A stretch of 64,000 nt of DNA from Cylindrodendrum hubeiense (taxonomy: Eukaryota > Ascomycota > Sordariomycetes > Hypocreales > Nectriaceae): contig JAANBB010000152.1 of NCBI GenBank assembly GCA_014621425.1, positions 1 through 64,000 of the forward strand, read 5' to 3'. The position numbers and the translations under genes were made by a program. Positions 10,593-23,302 of this stretch are shown here, in pieces (position 1 is the stretch's first letter; every line of letters starts with the position of its first letter). Below the pieces are notes generated by a model. The model saw nothing but the letters and a program-made list of their open reading frames with translations. It ran no database searches and was not told where the DNA came from.

Positions 10593-12073
10593 CCTCTTGG
10601 CTCTAGGCCCTGTTAGCAGCCTGTTTGGCGGGATGGAGAAGCCCGAGCAAGCATGACGAGCGAGGCCGCGTGGAGCTGAACTAGGAAAGGTCCGTCCACC
10701 CCTCGCCCCCATCCCATCCTTTCCGGCGCCTCTGTCGTCAGCCCCTAGTTGGCCAGTGGACATGAGACCCAATGCGCAGTCGTGGTAAGCCGGGTTATTA
10801 GGGGTCTAGTTGGCGTCCTGTGGCTTCCGTACCTACCTATCCAGTATCCACTAGGGGGCGCGGGAGGGCTCCAGCGTCACGCATGAGAACGTGGGCTCCA
10901 TCCCCGCCGCTGCCCGCTCACTGAAGCCGCTGAAGTCCACTGAAGCCCGCCAACGTCCAGCTGACGCTCGCCGCTGTCCCACGCTGTCCCACTGGAATAG
11001 GACATCTAGCCCCCCTAAACTGGGTCCCGTCCCCTTGCAAATAGAACCCCCCACCTCCTCCTTTCTTCCACACATCCATCCACGTACACATGGAATGGGA
11101 CACTTTTGGATTCCTCCCATGCCTCCGACGACCCGAGTATGACGGCGACGCACCTCTGGAACTCGGCCGTGTATAAAGCACACACTGCCTACAGCTTCTG
11201 TTTAAGGTTAATTTTGTCGCCCTTCGTGGCGAATGCTTCGTCATCATCATGTTACCTTGCTCGTAATGTGCGTGGTGCGGCCGACGGCTACCTCCTTGTC
11301 TCCTTGCTCGATTTTCTACCGCCGGGCTGCGTGGAATAGTAAGGACGCTCTCAACAATCCATCCATCCATGCTTCAAAGATTGTAGGTAATTAAATTGAT
11401 AACAGGGCTTGGGCCGTGACAATCGTTCACACCACGCTCCAAGTACAGTATGCCGTAGCTATTATGTGTACAGTTTCTCAGAGGACCCCCACCACGAGGC
11501 ACACCCTCATTTATCCGCGTAATCAATCCACGACACTTTGCTGTTCCCGTCACTCGCTTGCATCTAGCCAGCTATGTCCACCTGGGTCACTACGTCATGT
11601 CATTGCCCTCCCATTTCCTTCTCTCACACTCATCCATGGATATCAGCCGCGTTTCAACTGACGAGTAACCTCACTCAACCAACCCAACCCAACCTCAACA
11701 TGACTCTAAATTCACTCCTGTAAATATCCACCAAGTCTTGTGTGTTTACCTCTTGGTTCCTGTGTCGCTTGCCTCCTCGCACGGACCTCTCGGCCTACCG
11801 CCCATGACCTGGAAGCCCATATCTCGAGTTCCGGGAGTCGGCCGTCCAAAGCTGTAACTTGCTGTGTCGGAGTTATGATGGTCTAACAACGTTTGTTGCG
11901 ACCAAAATGTGCCTCTCGCCTGACTCTACCTGGGGCCAAAACCGGATTTGGACACTTCTTGGCTAACAATCTGGCCAATTTTCGGCCTTACTCTTTCTTC
12001 GTTGAATCAATATTACACAACGCACCCGGTCCTTGCCAATTGAGTCCTTCTCGCTACTTGGCTTGCTTCGTCC

Positions 12074-15000
12074 TTAGCCCAGAGGCATGTCGAGATTGAT
12101 GTTGTTAGTATCGCCATTGATACCAAAGAATTGAAACCTGTAAAAACTGTCAGCCAAGCACCGCTGGCCGCTGTCGTTGATCCAAACTTACCAATCTTCC
12201 ACATTTAGCGTCGTCGGAACCGTTTGACCCTGCCCTGAGCCTGTGCTCCAGCTGTCGGGACTCTCGCCTTCGGGCAATGTGCTGTCCAAATTTGGCTGCC
12301 AAATATTGGCCTGTCCTTGAAATCCATGGGGGGCGCCCTGTGGCATCATCCCATTCCCTTGTCCTCTCTGCTGGAATTGACCTGTCGGCTGACCGTGCAT
12401 TCCGCCTTGCATGTTCCCGGGTGGTACCGCTCCCATCGTATTGTGGTCTAGTCCAGTATGTGTTTGAACCGGAGACAGGTTAGGGAAAGTTGGCATGGCG
12501 GCGCTGTCCGGGAACAATTGGTCAGGCTGGAAGTTCTCCCACAGTGATTGCGACAGATTCGGAGAGTTCCTTGTCACGAGGTATAAGTCTGGAGGGGTAG
12601 GGGGTACCGAGAAGGACGGATTGAAAGGCGTTGCTGGTCGGGTCTGGGGCCGCGAGTTTGTTCCGCCCATGAATGTATCTGCCGCCCCCTGTCGTGGATT
12701 GGGCGATGTCACCGGCGGTGGGTGCATGGTGCTCGATGGATCATTCTTAGCGGCGCTTGGAGTTTGCGGCCGTGATCGTTCGTAGGATTCCTGGGGCTGT
12801 GGGGTGGTGGTGGTGAAGTCGATAGCCATTTCGTCGTATTTTCGCTTGCCCGCCTCTGGTTGCCGGCTGTGCTGCTCCAACTGTGAGAGGCTTTGGCGCA
12901 TCTTCCGATGTCGCTTGCCTTCAGCTTTCTGTAGTCGCTCTTCGAGTACCTTGTTCCCGATGATGGACTCGAAAAGAGCATACACCATTTTCCCCACTAG
13001 CCAGACCTTTGAAATTTCCCTCATGGCCTGCATACAACTGCGGAGCCTGTCCTGGGTAACTTGCTGGATGGATGGCACTGGCGATCTCATCTGGTATACG
13101 TGCATAATCAGAGCAGAGAACAAACTATACACGACAAATGCCGGGCAGTAACGTAGCTGGTCGTGTGCGGCGAGGTTCTCAACAATCGACGTGATCATTG
13201 CGGCTGCCTGGAACGCAATATTGCGAGATGGGTAAGGTGAATGATCGGGGAAACGCGATGTCCCGCCCGGAGGCATATGTGCTCTGTGCAGGAGGCATAA
13301 GGTCGTGTAATAGTGGGAGTGGAGGAGCGCGGACCAGAAGTGATGCCGAGGCATCTCCCAATACACGAGCTTCGGACAATTCTGGAGCCAATCGGCTAAG
13401 GCCATGTCGCTGTGGGTGAGATCTATGGCGTTTCGTTGTCGCCCCTTGGAGGCTACAGAATACTGCTGTGACAAGACAAGGCCCATGATCTCGCACAGCT
13501 TGACGTACTGCATAAAAAACTGGACATGGACTGGGTCGGGCGGATACTCGCTAGCACGGTCTGCTTCATCCTCGATGAAGTCGTCTTCGGTCAACATCTC
13601 CACGTCCGAATCGTCAAGGTTGATATGAATGGGCCTTCCAAGCGCGACGGCGACGGATCGGTCACGGGTGAATAGCGTCCACCAAATGCGCTTCCAGAGC
13701 CTCTTGTCAGACTTGCTCAACTGTGACTGCTCGACGGAACGATGCATTCCTGAGCCCTGGGCAACAATAGTGGCGACGCGGCTCCAGTAAAATACGTTCT
13801 TGGTGACATCTTCCGGGCCCTCCCAGTACCACCCCATCAACAAGAGGGACTGAACGATGGTAACGCGGTCATCCTCATAGTTGGCATCGTAAAGAGCCTT
13901 GGCGCGCTTATAAAAGGTAAGCGCGGCGGGTGTCGTCGAGCCATTGGCATCCATAAGTTGCGGGTTGTTACAGGCACGGGTGCCGGCGAGCAAGACGGAT
14001 TGGAGGAGTAACAATGAGGGCGGGTTCTTGGGGTCTCGATACTGCCTCATAAAGCGGGTGCGGTTGATGACGGGCATAATTGGGTGAACCCAGCTGAAAT
14101 AGGATTCGATGAGCTCGTCGCAGAGGGACCGCGGGGGTAGGAGGAAAGCCCCCCTTTGATGGAGGATATCTATCTCGACATTGTCTAGTTCGGTGAGTCG
14201 GGCTCGTGAGCCACGGACGTTTTCAGGCAGCGGATAGTGGACAACATCAGCTGAGCCTTGGCGGTCGTGGACGAGCAGGGTGAGATTGGACGATTCGCCG
14301 AGGTACGCGACTCGGCCAGCTTCGGTGATGGGGGCGCGGGTGAACTTTGGCTTCATCACTAGGTCAAGGTAGGTCGCACTGTCAACCTCATCTTTCCTCA
14401 CCTGGGCCTCCGTCAGCGCGGTGGAAGGAGTGCCATCGTTGGAGTGGAAGACGGATGGGGGTCGCGGAGGGAATGCAGCGGGTGGAGGAGCTGTCGGACG
14501 GGGCGAGTGATCTTCAGTGGTATCACCTCGGTCGCTGTAAGTGGGCGGATTTGTGGTTAGCACGAGGGCCAGAACGAGATGGGGCAAAAGCGGCACAGTG
14601 AGCTGTACCTGTCAGAATCCTTGCCGGTCTGATTCCCAGTGCCTTGGGGCTTCTTTCGTTTAGGGGATGGGATGCGGCATTCGATCTGAAAGGCAACGCA
14701 GTTGGTGCATGGTACACCGAGGCTGGCTGCATCGCATCGAACCTGGGCATGCGCGTTAGCGACACCAATATGTGGCGACGAAGAAGGAGCACGCGGTTAT
14801 GAATGACAATGGCGGCAACGATGATGATGGGTAGATAGATTGGAATACCTTTCGGGCATGGCAGGTCTGATGGCATGTGGTCAGCTCTCAATTCAATAGT
14901 CGGCGTGGACATGTTTGGTGGATCTGAAGATAGATTTGGGATGGTGCCCGCCAATGCCTCGGCTCATATTGAGGGGAACGGGGGGTCCCATGGCACGGCA

Positions 15001-15333
15001 GGCGGCGCAAGAGGCTCAAAAGAAAGGTGCATACCTCACACGCGCGTGATGCTCGTTGTCTTTATAAATAACGGGAGGTGTTAGCGATGCCACAACAGAC
15101 AATATGCTTTTCCTGCCGTTTTTTTATGCCGGGGCGCATTGCGGTCGCGGGGATCGTGGGAGAGTGACGACATACCTCCTGAAGCTTAGCTGTCCTGCCG
15201 AGGCTGACGTCGCGGTGTTGGGCGCGGGCGGCGTGGGAGTGCCAGTTGAGTTGGATAGCTGAGTTTGATCCTGGGATTGCGAATTGGGTTGTACCTGCGG
15301 AAACCCGTCGCCTGACGACATTTCCACGTCCAT
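12074..15333 (-). CDS. Zn2Cys6 transcription factor, cutinase factor 1 beta-like
   Basis: Fungal binuclear zinc-cluster regulator of 913 residues. Six exons on the minus strand: 15333-15176, 15059-15035, 14866-14849, 14742-14609, 14534-12192 and 12137-12074; all phases close. The cluster is C60-X2-C63-X6-C70-X8-C79-X2-C82-X6-C89, built from exons 2, 3 and 4. Exon 3 is an 18-base microexon encoding TCHARK. A basic stretch PSPKRKKP follows. The fungal-specific transcription domain spans roughly residues 230-520, with SYFSWVHPIMPVINRTRF, LLLMGWYWEGPEDVTKNVFY, AQGSGMHRSV and KRIWWTLFTRDRSVAVALGR. The C-terminus is Gln/Pro/Gly-rich, as in activation regions. The WYWEGP and GSGMHRS segments resemble the Ctf1 beta/FarB group, regulators of cutinase and fatty-acid use; this subgroup call is from memory and less certain than the class. 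The last exon adds about 20 residues beyond a stop that would be used if the intron were retained. Confidence 0.85.
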
Positions 15334-17010
15334 GGATCCGGTTCGTTATCGAAGATGGGCCCCGGGGCGGGTTTTGGAGACGAAAATCGATGGTGAGGGG
15401 GGAGAGAAGTCGTCGCGATCTGGCCGTGCGCGGCCAGAGAGGCAGGCACCAGTGCAGCAGCACACACAGCCTGTCAGTTCAGCCAACCAAGACTGGCAGG
15501 TACTCTCTACTGTCCTGGCAGGCACCTTCCTGCGTCGCCCTTCCCTTGGATCGAAGGCCGGCAAACAACTCGCCTTCTTGGCGCCTAGGACAGGATAATG
15601 GACGGCAAGAAAGCGAGGCAGCTGATGTGTTGGTTAGAGGAGGACGTCGACAACAGCAACAACAGCGACAACAGCGACCAAAGGCAAGCCGTCTCCTTGC
15701 AATGCGCACGCCGCCGCCAGGGAAAGTAGCGGAGTCGTGTGGCCGCGGGGGAACGAATCTGGCAGCGGGAGCCGGGCGGGACGGGGCGTGTACCGGAAGG
15801 GAGGCGCGCAAGATCCGAATAACTCCCCGGAGCAGAAAAAACAAGGAGTGCTTTAGGGTCTTGGAGACAAGAAAAAAAGAGGGTTTCGAGGAAGGAGGAT
15901 TAGCCCAACGGAGTTTGCACAACGGGACTGCCGGGAGCGTGAGCTTCAGATTGCGAAAAAGATGACCTGCAGTCTCGGAGATGGTGGAGGGCAAACTGGG
16001 TCCGTTTTCCGGGCCTACCGTGGGGACTTCTGCCGCACAGCGCACAAGCCCCGTGGAGTTGAGTGGGCCTGAGATGGCCTTGAGGCCTTGAACCTGCAGG
16101 GAAAGTGTTGATGTCAGGCCAGGCCAGGCCAGGTGAGGTAGCAGAGGCCGTCGGTGGCGAGGTACGTACTGCGGACTTGGTCGTATCGGTCCTTTGGTTT
16201 TGCTGTTGACGCACGTTCCGTCCGGTCCGGCGTCGCATTAGAAACCTGGACGCTTCTGTTTCGAGATGTTGAAGCGAATTCGGGGGACGTCGCGTGTGTT
16301 GTGTTGGAAGAGTGACGTCGGACTAGCAAGTGCAGATCCGATTTAGGGGAAAGTTAAGTGAAGTGGGAGAAGCAGCGTAGCTAATAAGTTACATCAGGTC
16401 AGCCCAAGCCTCAGCTCATGCCAGTCCGGACAGTTTTCTCAGGCAAGGCAAATCTTTAAGACCAACCGGGGCTGCAGGTCGAAACGCGACAGTTGCAGGT
16501 CTAGCGGCCGGACTGAGAGAGAAGAGAGGGTGTCAGGGATGCGGGCAGGTTAGTTATAAACAAGATGGAGCTGCTACCACCTCCGAAATCTCCTGGGGTA
16601 CAGAGGAGGGACAGCCGCCCGGGGGGGGGGCGTCATCTGAGACGCTGTGCCCGCCGGGTAGCCAGCCTAATTGTACAGGATACGGACACGCAGTCCTGTT
16701 GGTTATTGGGGATGCATGGGAACAATGTGGTACAGCCACCACATACCTGTTGCTTGTCATCGAGTCGAGTCGTATCGGGTCAATGGTCGAGATACAACAG
16801 TAAAATGTCGACGAACTGAGCGTAGAAGAGGCAAAGGCATAGATGGTCCATGCTGCATTGCAACCCTTTGGCTGAGGTCACCAGGAAGGGGTTGAACTGT
16901 GGCACCCCTCCGGGGTTCGGGTCGACGGGAGTGAAGATGATGGTGGAGGTAATCCCCACCCTCCCATTCCCCTGTGCATCAAGATTATTCAGATTGCCCC
17001 CCGAGTGCAG

Positions 17011-17028
17011 CTGCTGCTGCAGCAGCAG
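17011..17028. repeat. CTG/CAG palindrome
   Basis: Three CTG triplets run directly into three CAG triplets, a perfect 18-base inverted repeat. Confidence 0.8.
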
Positions 17029-18342
17029 TTTATTGACTGGAGGTGTGGGCGCGTGATGCGGCGTGCCTGTCCTGCGAGACGTGCGGGCTTGGCTGCGTTG
17101 GCTTGGCTGCGTGGGGTGAGGAGGGCTGATGGGCGGATGAGTCCCGATGGATCAACATTGTCGAAATTTCGAAGGCACATGCATGACATGTGAGAGTCGG
17201 GGAACGCGGAGGTGCTTGGCGGGCTTGGTTGGGCCGTTGGTGGTTGGAGGTAGGAGGTTAACTGGTGCTAGCCTGCTAGGATCATCATGGATGGCGGAAG
17301 GATGATGGCGGAAAGACGACGGCGGCGGCGGTAGGCCCCAGTTCCGTTTAGCTTCCATCGTGGATCCCTGGCCTAGGGGAGTTTAGGCCACCCAGACCGG
17401 ACCTGGTTTGGGTCTCTCGGGGGTCCGTCCTCTTATTACCCACCACCCGTACTCCGTACATCCTCCATGATCCCAGGCAGACTTGAAGCACCGCATCCTA
17501 GAAAGCTGGGGAACAAGTCCCCTTTACCGGATGGGCGATTGGAGGGACTGGAGTCCTGATTACTACGCACCTTGAGCATCGCATGTAATTGACGCGGAGT
17601 TTGGGCAACCCAGCAAATCTCCGTTTCAACATCTGACATTGAGATGGCCGGACAGGCCCGGCCCCACGATGTCTACGATGTCTACGATAGATACGATGGG
17701 ACACGATGATGAGCAAATGGACACCATCTCATTACCGGGCACATTCGATCGATGTTTCGACGGTTCTTGCTGACCTACAGGCCACATCTTTCAAAAAGGG
17801 GACGTCTTCCAGACTCTCTTCGGATTTCCCCAGCACCCATCCACCTGAGTTCATCACCCTGCAACCTCTCCCACACCCTTACTCTTCCCGCCACACCTCA
17901 TTTCACCGTTCGCGCAGGAAAGTCGTCGCCCAAAACCATCCGTGGGTTAATACTACCTATGTAGCCGCTCTTCTCTGTGCATGGGCGTTTGGATTTTGCC
18001 AACGGCAATGCCCGTTCCGGCAGGAGCCCGAACACATCATCAGATGAGCCCCCTGGCTGGCTATCCTGTGTTCCTACATTGTCCTGCACAGGATGCATCC
18101 GGTGCTGTGCATCATCGGTCGTCTGCTTTCTCGGGATCTAGACCGACAACGACGCAATCCCGGGAAGGAAGGGGGGGGGCTGACGGGATGGCACGAGGCA
18201 CGAGAGCGCACTCAACTCACTCTATGAACTTGGAGAGCGGCTGTCACATGCAAAATACAAAAAAGGCACCCTCCACCAGGAACACCTGTCAAGCGCTACC
18301 TACCTTGGTGATTGCACCTACTGTACATAGGAAGGTACTTTC

Positions 18343-18385
18343 CACACTCCATAAGGTAGGCAGGTACCTAGGGAAGGTAGGTACG
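18343..18385. repeat. AGGTA/TACCT motif
   Basis: Short run of aaggtaggcaggtacctagggaaggtaggtac type, the same motif family as at 4986-5065. Confidence 0.6.
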
Positions 18386-19007
18386 GAGCGCGGAGTACCC
18401 AAGACCCTAAATCAGGCATTTGCCCCGCAATCAATGCTGATCCACTGGTCAGGTTTGGCGCGTCTGGGGCAAGAGGCGGCGGCCAGGTGTCTCCGCCATC
18501 ACCCGTCGTCACCGTTGTCACGCTTCACATCTTCACCCGTGACTAAACGGCTTTTCCCCAGCGGCCACACCCCTTCCAAGCCCCCCGACCAGATACGGCA
18601 CCGACAGCCCGTGGTGCCTAATTACTATGTGCACACTGCACTGCAAGGAGTAGTTGTGCATCTGACCCACCGACTCTTTCTCCCCCGCAGCAAGTTGAGT
18701 CCTCAAGGGAGGTAGCTACCGACCTTGGTGCCGTCGCCTTACACGCCATGACTCCGGAGCCCAACCACCACCAACCATTGCATTCTCAATGTCATCCTGA
18801 CAAGGATTCACGGCCATCTTCCGGATCCTCACAACCTCAGCCCTATGGGTTCAACCCAGGAATCACACCCCGCGCGCCGTAGATCATGAGGCATGGTCGT
18901 TGTTCTTGGTATTCTATGTAATCAATTTGTCTATTACATAGCCAAACTCCTAGTCTATCCCGATGAAATAGGACGAATATACACATTACTATCGCCTTCC
19001 ACTGTCG

Positions 19008-22000
19008 TCACAGACCACTAGTCTTCTTTGCCGCCTTGCCATTGGCCTTGGCTGCGACAGGTTCAGCCACTGGCCCTCCATTGGTCTTTTTTTCTTTATG
19101 TATATCTTGTACCTCGATACCGGCGATGAAGAAGGAACTCACCACCTCCAGAGCCGCAACGAAGACGCATAGCAAGCTAGCAATGGCGAAGTGACTGATG
19201 GTGGACCCAATCTCGAGCCATGAACCCTCGTCCTTAACCACCCAAAAGAAGTACAGTGTCAAAATGTCAGTCTCCGCTAAAACCACCATGAACAATGCCG
19301 ACGGCGCTACTCCTAGCAACTTGTTCAGCACTCCCAGGTTCGCTGAGATGAGCGCAAACGGAATCATCAACTTCAAGATAAGGAGCGCTCCTTGTGAAAA
19401 AGGGTCAAAGACGGGGATCAACCGGGTAACACTGTCCAGGCTGAACGACGATATCGATGCCACGTTGCCAGTGCTGAAAAAGGCCGACTGGAGAAGCACC
19501 AGGAAAAAGAGGGCCACACGCGCGTCCGACAGTTGGAGTGGTCGGAACGTCCCTGGCTCACCTTTCACTTCCCTTGTCTGCGTAGCCGCAACGCTGTACT
19601 CAAGACGCACCCACGTCAGGAGCGTAATGCTGAATGCGACGTAGAAGAGACCTTCGTACGAGATGGTCAAAATGACAAAGGTGGGAGCGCAGGTCAGGAA
19701 AATGACCACCAGGCGATGCATATAGTGCTTGTTGGGTTGCAGTCGATACATCACCGGCATCAGCAGCGAAACAACTATTGCTTTTGTCAGTCGCTTTCAC
19801 CACTACGTTGGCATAGCTCATCTTACCTAGGATGATCCATCCTACAATCTGATTGCCAGGCGGCAACCCTTGCTTAGCCTGAAGCGACATGATACTGCTA
19901 TGGGTAACCAATATCGAGAGGAGGGTCAGCCCGATCTTATCATCCTCGATGTTAGTCATCTTTCATTTATATGTGCTTAGCGGGATAGCCTTACCTGTGC
20001 ACCTAGAAGGGTTCTGCTGGTATGAAGGCGATCCTTCTTTGTCTTGGGCGACGAAAAGTCGGACAGCGCATAGTCTTCAAACATCAAGTACGAAAGGCCA
20101 ATAATGACCATCAAGACGCCGCCGACCAAACTTGTCTTGTTAGTTGTTATTTGAGGAAGCAAGCGCTAGTGTTTGACATACATTAGAGGGATGCTCTCAA
20201 CCTTCATCGCAGGGAGAAGTGTGAAAGAGCTCATCGCAAGGCAAGAGACAAGCCAAGTTAGGCTTAGGAGTAGATGCGATCGAAGGAAGGAGATTCCGTT
20301 AAGCATGGGCCAGAATGCGCCTAGGATATACAAGCCAGTCAAAACCTCGCGGTGGATGTATCCAATTGCCTATGTTGAATTAGTGCGGGAGACAGACAAG
20401 TTGTTATTCAGGGGTCCTACCAAAGATTGAATCACGCCAACATAGAGAATGATATTGATGACAAGAGTCACCACTGCGCCTCCGGACTGGATGTGTCCAA
20501 AAAGAGCCTTTCGGCCCTGGGCGAGGGTACCACTGCGGGCATATACTTCTTCCCAGAACATAGTGGGGAAGAAGGCATAAGCGTAGTATTGCGGGGGCGA
20601 TTTGGAGATGATGAAGGAGGCGTAGAGAGCGACGAGCACGGAGGAAAAGAAGACGACTCCTAGGACGGTGCGGCGGGGAGGGATGCTTTCCTGGACAACA
20701 TATAGGTTGAGGACAGTGGTCACGGCATATGCCATCCAGCCGAGGTAGCCAACGGTGATCAGGGCCCTCAAGAACAACCAGTCGTAAGTCTGAAGATATC
20801 GGAGCCCTTGCAATCCAATTACGATCAGAGCATCAGACTCTTCAATGGCCTCCTCATAGCGACCCGAGTCCACCAAAGTACGGATGTGCGCAATGTGTTG
20901 CTCTGAAGTGAGGGCATGTTCACTCAGGGGCTCATACGGCCTGTATCGGAGCTCCGTGGCCTTCTTATTCTCTTCTTTGACGCGATACATTTCAAGAATG
21001 ACCTGGGCGTTCACCAACGATGCTTCGGCCTTCTCCCGGATATCCGCGGAGAGGAAAGTCAGTGGGAGCTGGCCAACACAGTTGGCGGGGAACTCGGTGC
21101 CCACTAGGTACGCCATGAGGGCAGCAATATCGGCCTGGGACACATCATGCCTTCGGATGTGATCCAAACCCCAGTCTGAGGAGTATTCGTCGTGGCCGGG
21201 GGCAATGGAGCCGGTATGCAGCTCGGGGGCTGCGACGCCGGAACCCCAGGAAATGAGCGGGGTCCTGGTGTTATCGGGATGGCCGTCACCGTGACTGCCC
21301 CAATCGCTCATGCCGTGGTCGGCGGTGAAGACGAAGGCGGTGCGGTCGTCGGAATAGAACTTCTGGATGAGCTCCGTCACCTCCTTTACACCCTGATCCA
21401 CCACTTTGATGTTGTGCAGGTACTCCTTGGAGTAAGGTCGGTAGGAGTGGCCGGTTGTGTCGAGGCCCAGGAGATGAAGGAAGAAGACAATCTTGTCCTG
21501 GCGCAGAGCAGCGTTGAGGGTTGCGTTGGTGGCGGCCTCGGCGAAGAGCTCCTTGACATGGTCGAAGACCCAGTAATCCAGATGGGTAGCGTCCTTGGAG
21601 AAGTCCTCGAACTCGGAGTCATACATGAAGGCGTCGACTCGACCGGGGACGGCGCCGTGCTCGAACATGGGCAAGATGTCTGGACTACCCCAGCTCCAGG
21701 TATGCCGGCTGCGGTTGAAGACACTGTCAAAGTTGACCGGGTTGAGCTTCCAGCCCGTGGCGACGGCCGAGACATCCTCATAGAGGCCAGCGATGAGGGC
21801 GACATGCCCGGGCCGCGATTCGGTGGGGACACGGGTGTGAGAGACGCCAAAGGTTCCGTGTTCAAGAATTCGGGAGCGGAGATAGGGTGCGAGCGGACGA
21901 GGGACAAGGTCTTCATCGGACTCGGGGTATGGTTCGGGAAAGGATTGGAAGGCCTTGTCGGCACGGAGTCCGTCGCCTGGAGGCGCAAAAAGTGATCAGC

Positions 22001-22218
22001 GAAGAGGTCGACCAGAGTACCTGGAACTAGAGGGCATTACCAACGAAGAGGACTAATCGGTCTGCAGGTGCCTTGGCAGCTTCGGGGCGTTGAACACCAA
22101 ATAGTTGCATGCCAGAGACGATGGGACTGACAAAGTAAATGTCGAATATGGAGAAGAGATAGACCAGGTGGAAGACGACAGCAACGGCTAGGAAGCCGAA
22201 GCGATTAAAGCCGGCCAT
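19008..22218 (-). CDS. MCD4: GPI ethanolamine phosphate transferase 1
   Basis: ER multi-span enzyme that adds ethanolamine phosphate to the first mannose of the GPI anchor precursor. Six exons on the minus strand (22218-22041, 21976-20421, 20369-20182, 20130-19995, 19935-19827, 19774-19008) close in frame to 977 residues, the usual family size. After an N-terminal membrane anchor (FLAVAVVFHLVYLFSIFDIY), splicing restores VGDGLRADK. The alkaline-phosphatase-fold lumenal domain follows, with a metal-binding TADHGMSDWGSHGDG near residue 280 and segments HTRVPTESRPGHVALI and LGLDTTGHSYRP. The second half is a string of hydrophobic helices. The acceptor of exon 4 was chosen to give IPLILVGGVLMV; the nearer AAG would break the frame. 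BST1 and ARV1, also linked to GPI anchors, lie in this window. Confidence 0.94.
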
Positions 22219-23302
22219 GGCGGCTTATAGTAACGAGACTAGTTTGGCAGGTTGATGATGCCTGGAAGGGGCCTGGACGGGTGTCGTCGCAAAGAGAGCG
22301 AGGAGACGAGGATGGAAGGAGAGTGGGTGGATGTAAGTCGGGGGAGGGGGGGGGGGTTATCGAATTGGTGGAGAAGAGGCTGCCACACAAAAATCAGGGG
22401 ACAAGGCACATGTCCATTGTGCAGTAACAGGCAGCTCAGGAGATGTGAAATAGCTGGGTGAGCTGGGAAGAAAATCGCAGCCCGTTGTGTGTGCAAGGGA
22501 GGCGATGCGACCGAGCACGAGGGCGAAGGCGTACTATGTGTATTATGTGGTATTAGTATGGAGGGAAAACCGTGGCCAAAAGTTAATGGGCTTTGCTACC
22601 AGCTAGGCGCGGTGTCCAGTCGCGGTGTCCAGTCGCGTCCGAAGCCTTACGTACTTCGTACTGTACCTGCAGGCAGCCCATGCTCCGATGCTACAGCACA
22701 GCCGATGCGCTAGGGGACCTGGCTGGCGGCGCTAACTCCCCTGTCGCAGCGCGTTGACACGTGGTTGGCCGCCCCTGGGCCTCTGAATCGCGGCCTGTGG
22801 GAGGAATTAGGAGGAATCCGCCATGGGCGATCAGTCTAGCCCACACGTGGAGGCATGAGTGCCTTGAGGACACCCGCTGTCAAAGTCTTTTGTAACTGCA
22901 AATGAGGGCATCGATGTGTGTAGATATAAAATGCCACTATCTCTCCCCCTCGGCCATCTGTAAATGATGATCCACATCACCCATTACTTCAACACCTCTC
23001 TCCTTGCAAATGTTGGCACTGTTCCAAATAGCAAGAACCCGGACGGCCTGGCTATACAACCCTGATGAGTGCCATGTCTTGGGTCGCAGCCACTAACTGA
23101 GGCGCAATGCCAACATCGCCATGGAGCAGAATATCTCATTGAATCCTTAGAATCTCTCCAACCACGTCTCCCTATGAGGCCCGAGGAGGCCCGAGACCCG
23201 AGACTCGTAACCAAGTCAACACAAACTCCAGGGGTATCAGTCCGAACCAAAAACATGATAATACGCCTGCTGCATCCGCACAAAGTCCCTATCCCTTCTC
23301 GG
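22219..23302. other. Intergenic region, MCD4 promoter side
   Basis: About 1.1 kb between MCD4 and the Csm1/Pcs1 stop codon, both on the minus strand. A 13-base unit (cgcggtgtccagt) is duplicated at 22608-22633. No gene seen. Confidence 0.6.
22608..22637. repeat. Tandem duplication of a 13-base unit
   Basis: Two exact copies of cgcggtgtccagt are followed by the first four bases of a third. Confidence 0.85.

Larger units (their letters stand above)
9795..12073. other. Gene-free region upstream of the LysM gene
   Basis: About 2.3 kb without a supportable gene. It contains a GTCGGT/GTC microsatellite (9867-9930), a run of gcggaaa units near 10430-10455 and a degenerate 9-10 base minisatellite (10486-10592). 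Several open frames exist but show repeat-derived composition or no motif. Confidence 0.6.
15334..19007. other. Long gene-free region, regulator promoter side
   Basis: About 3.7 kb between the start of the zinc-cluster gene and the stop of MCD4, both on the minus strand. It probably holds a long leader and an extended control region. Open frames here (for example 15246-15965 and 17981-18715, plus strand) have no motif and no splice logic. Notable are an 18-base perfect CTG/CAG palindrome at 17011-17028 and TACCT/AGGTA motifs near 18297-18385. Confidence 0.55.

Noticed and set aside
15246..15965. Plus-strand open frame of 239 codons
   Set aside because: It is antisense to exon 1 of the zinc-cluster gene and then Arg/Gln-rich random sequence.
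17981..18715. Plus-strand open frame of 244 codons in the long gene-free region
   Set aside because: No motif, mixed low-complexity composition and no splice or promoter support.
21192..21995. Plus-strand open frame of 267 codons and minus frame 21386-21988
   Set aside because: Both overlap MCD4 exon 2, whose own frame carries conserved catalytic motifs.
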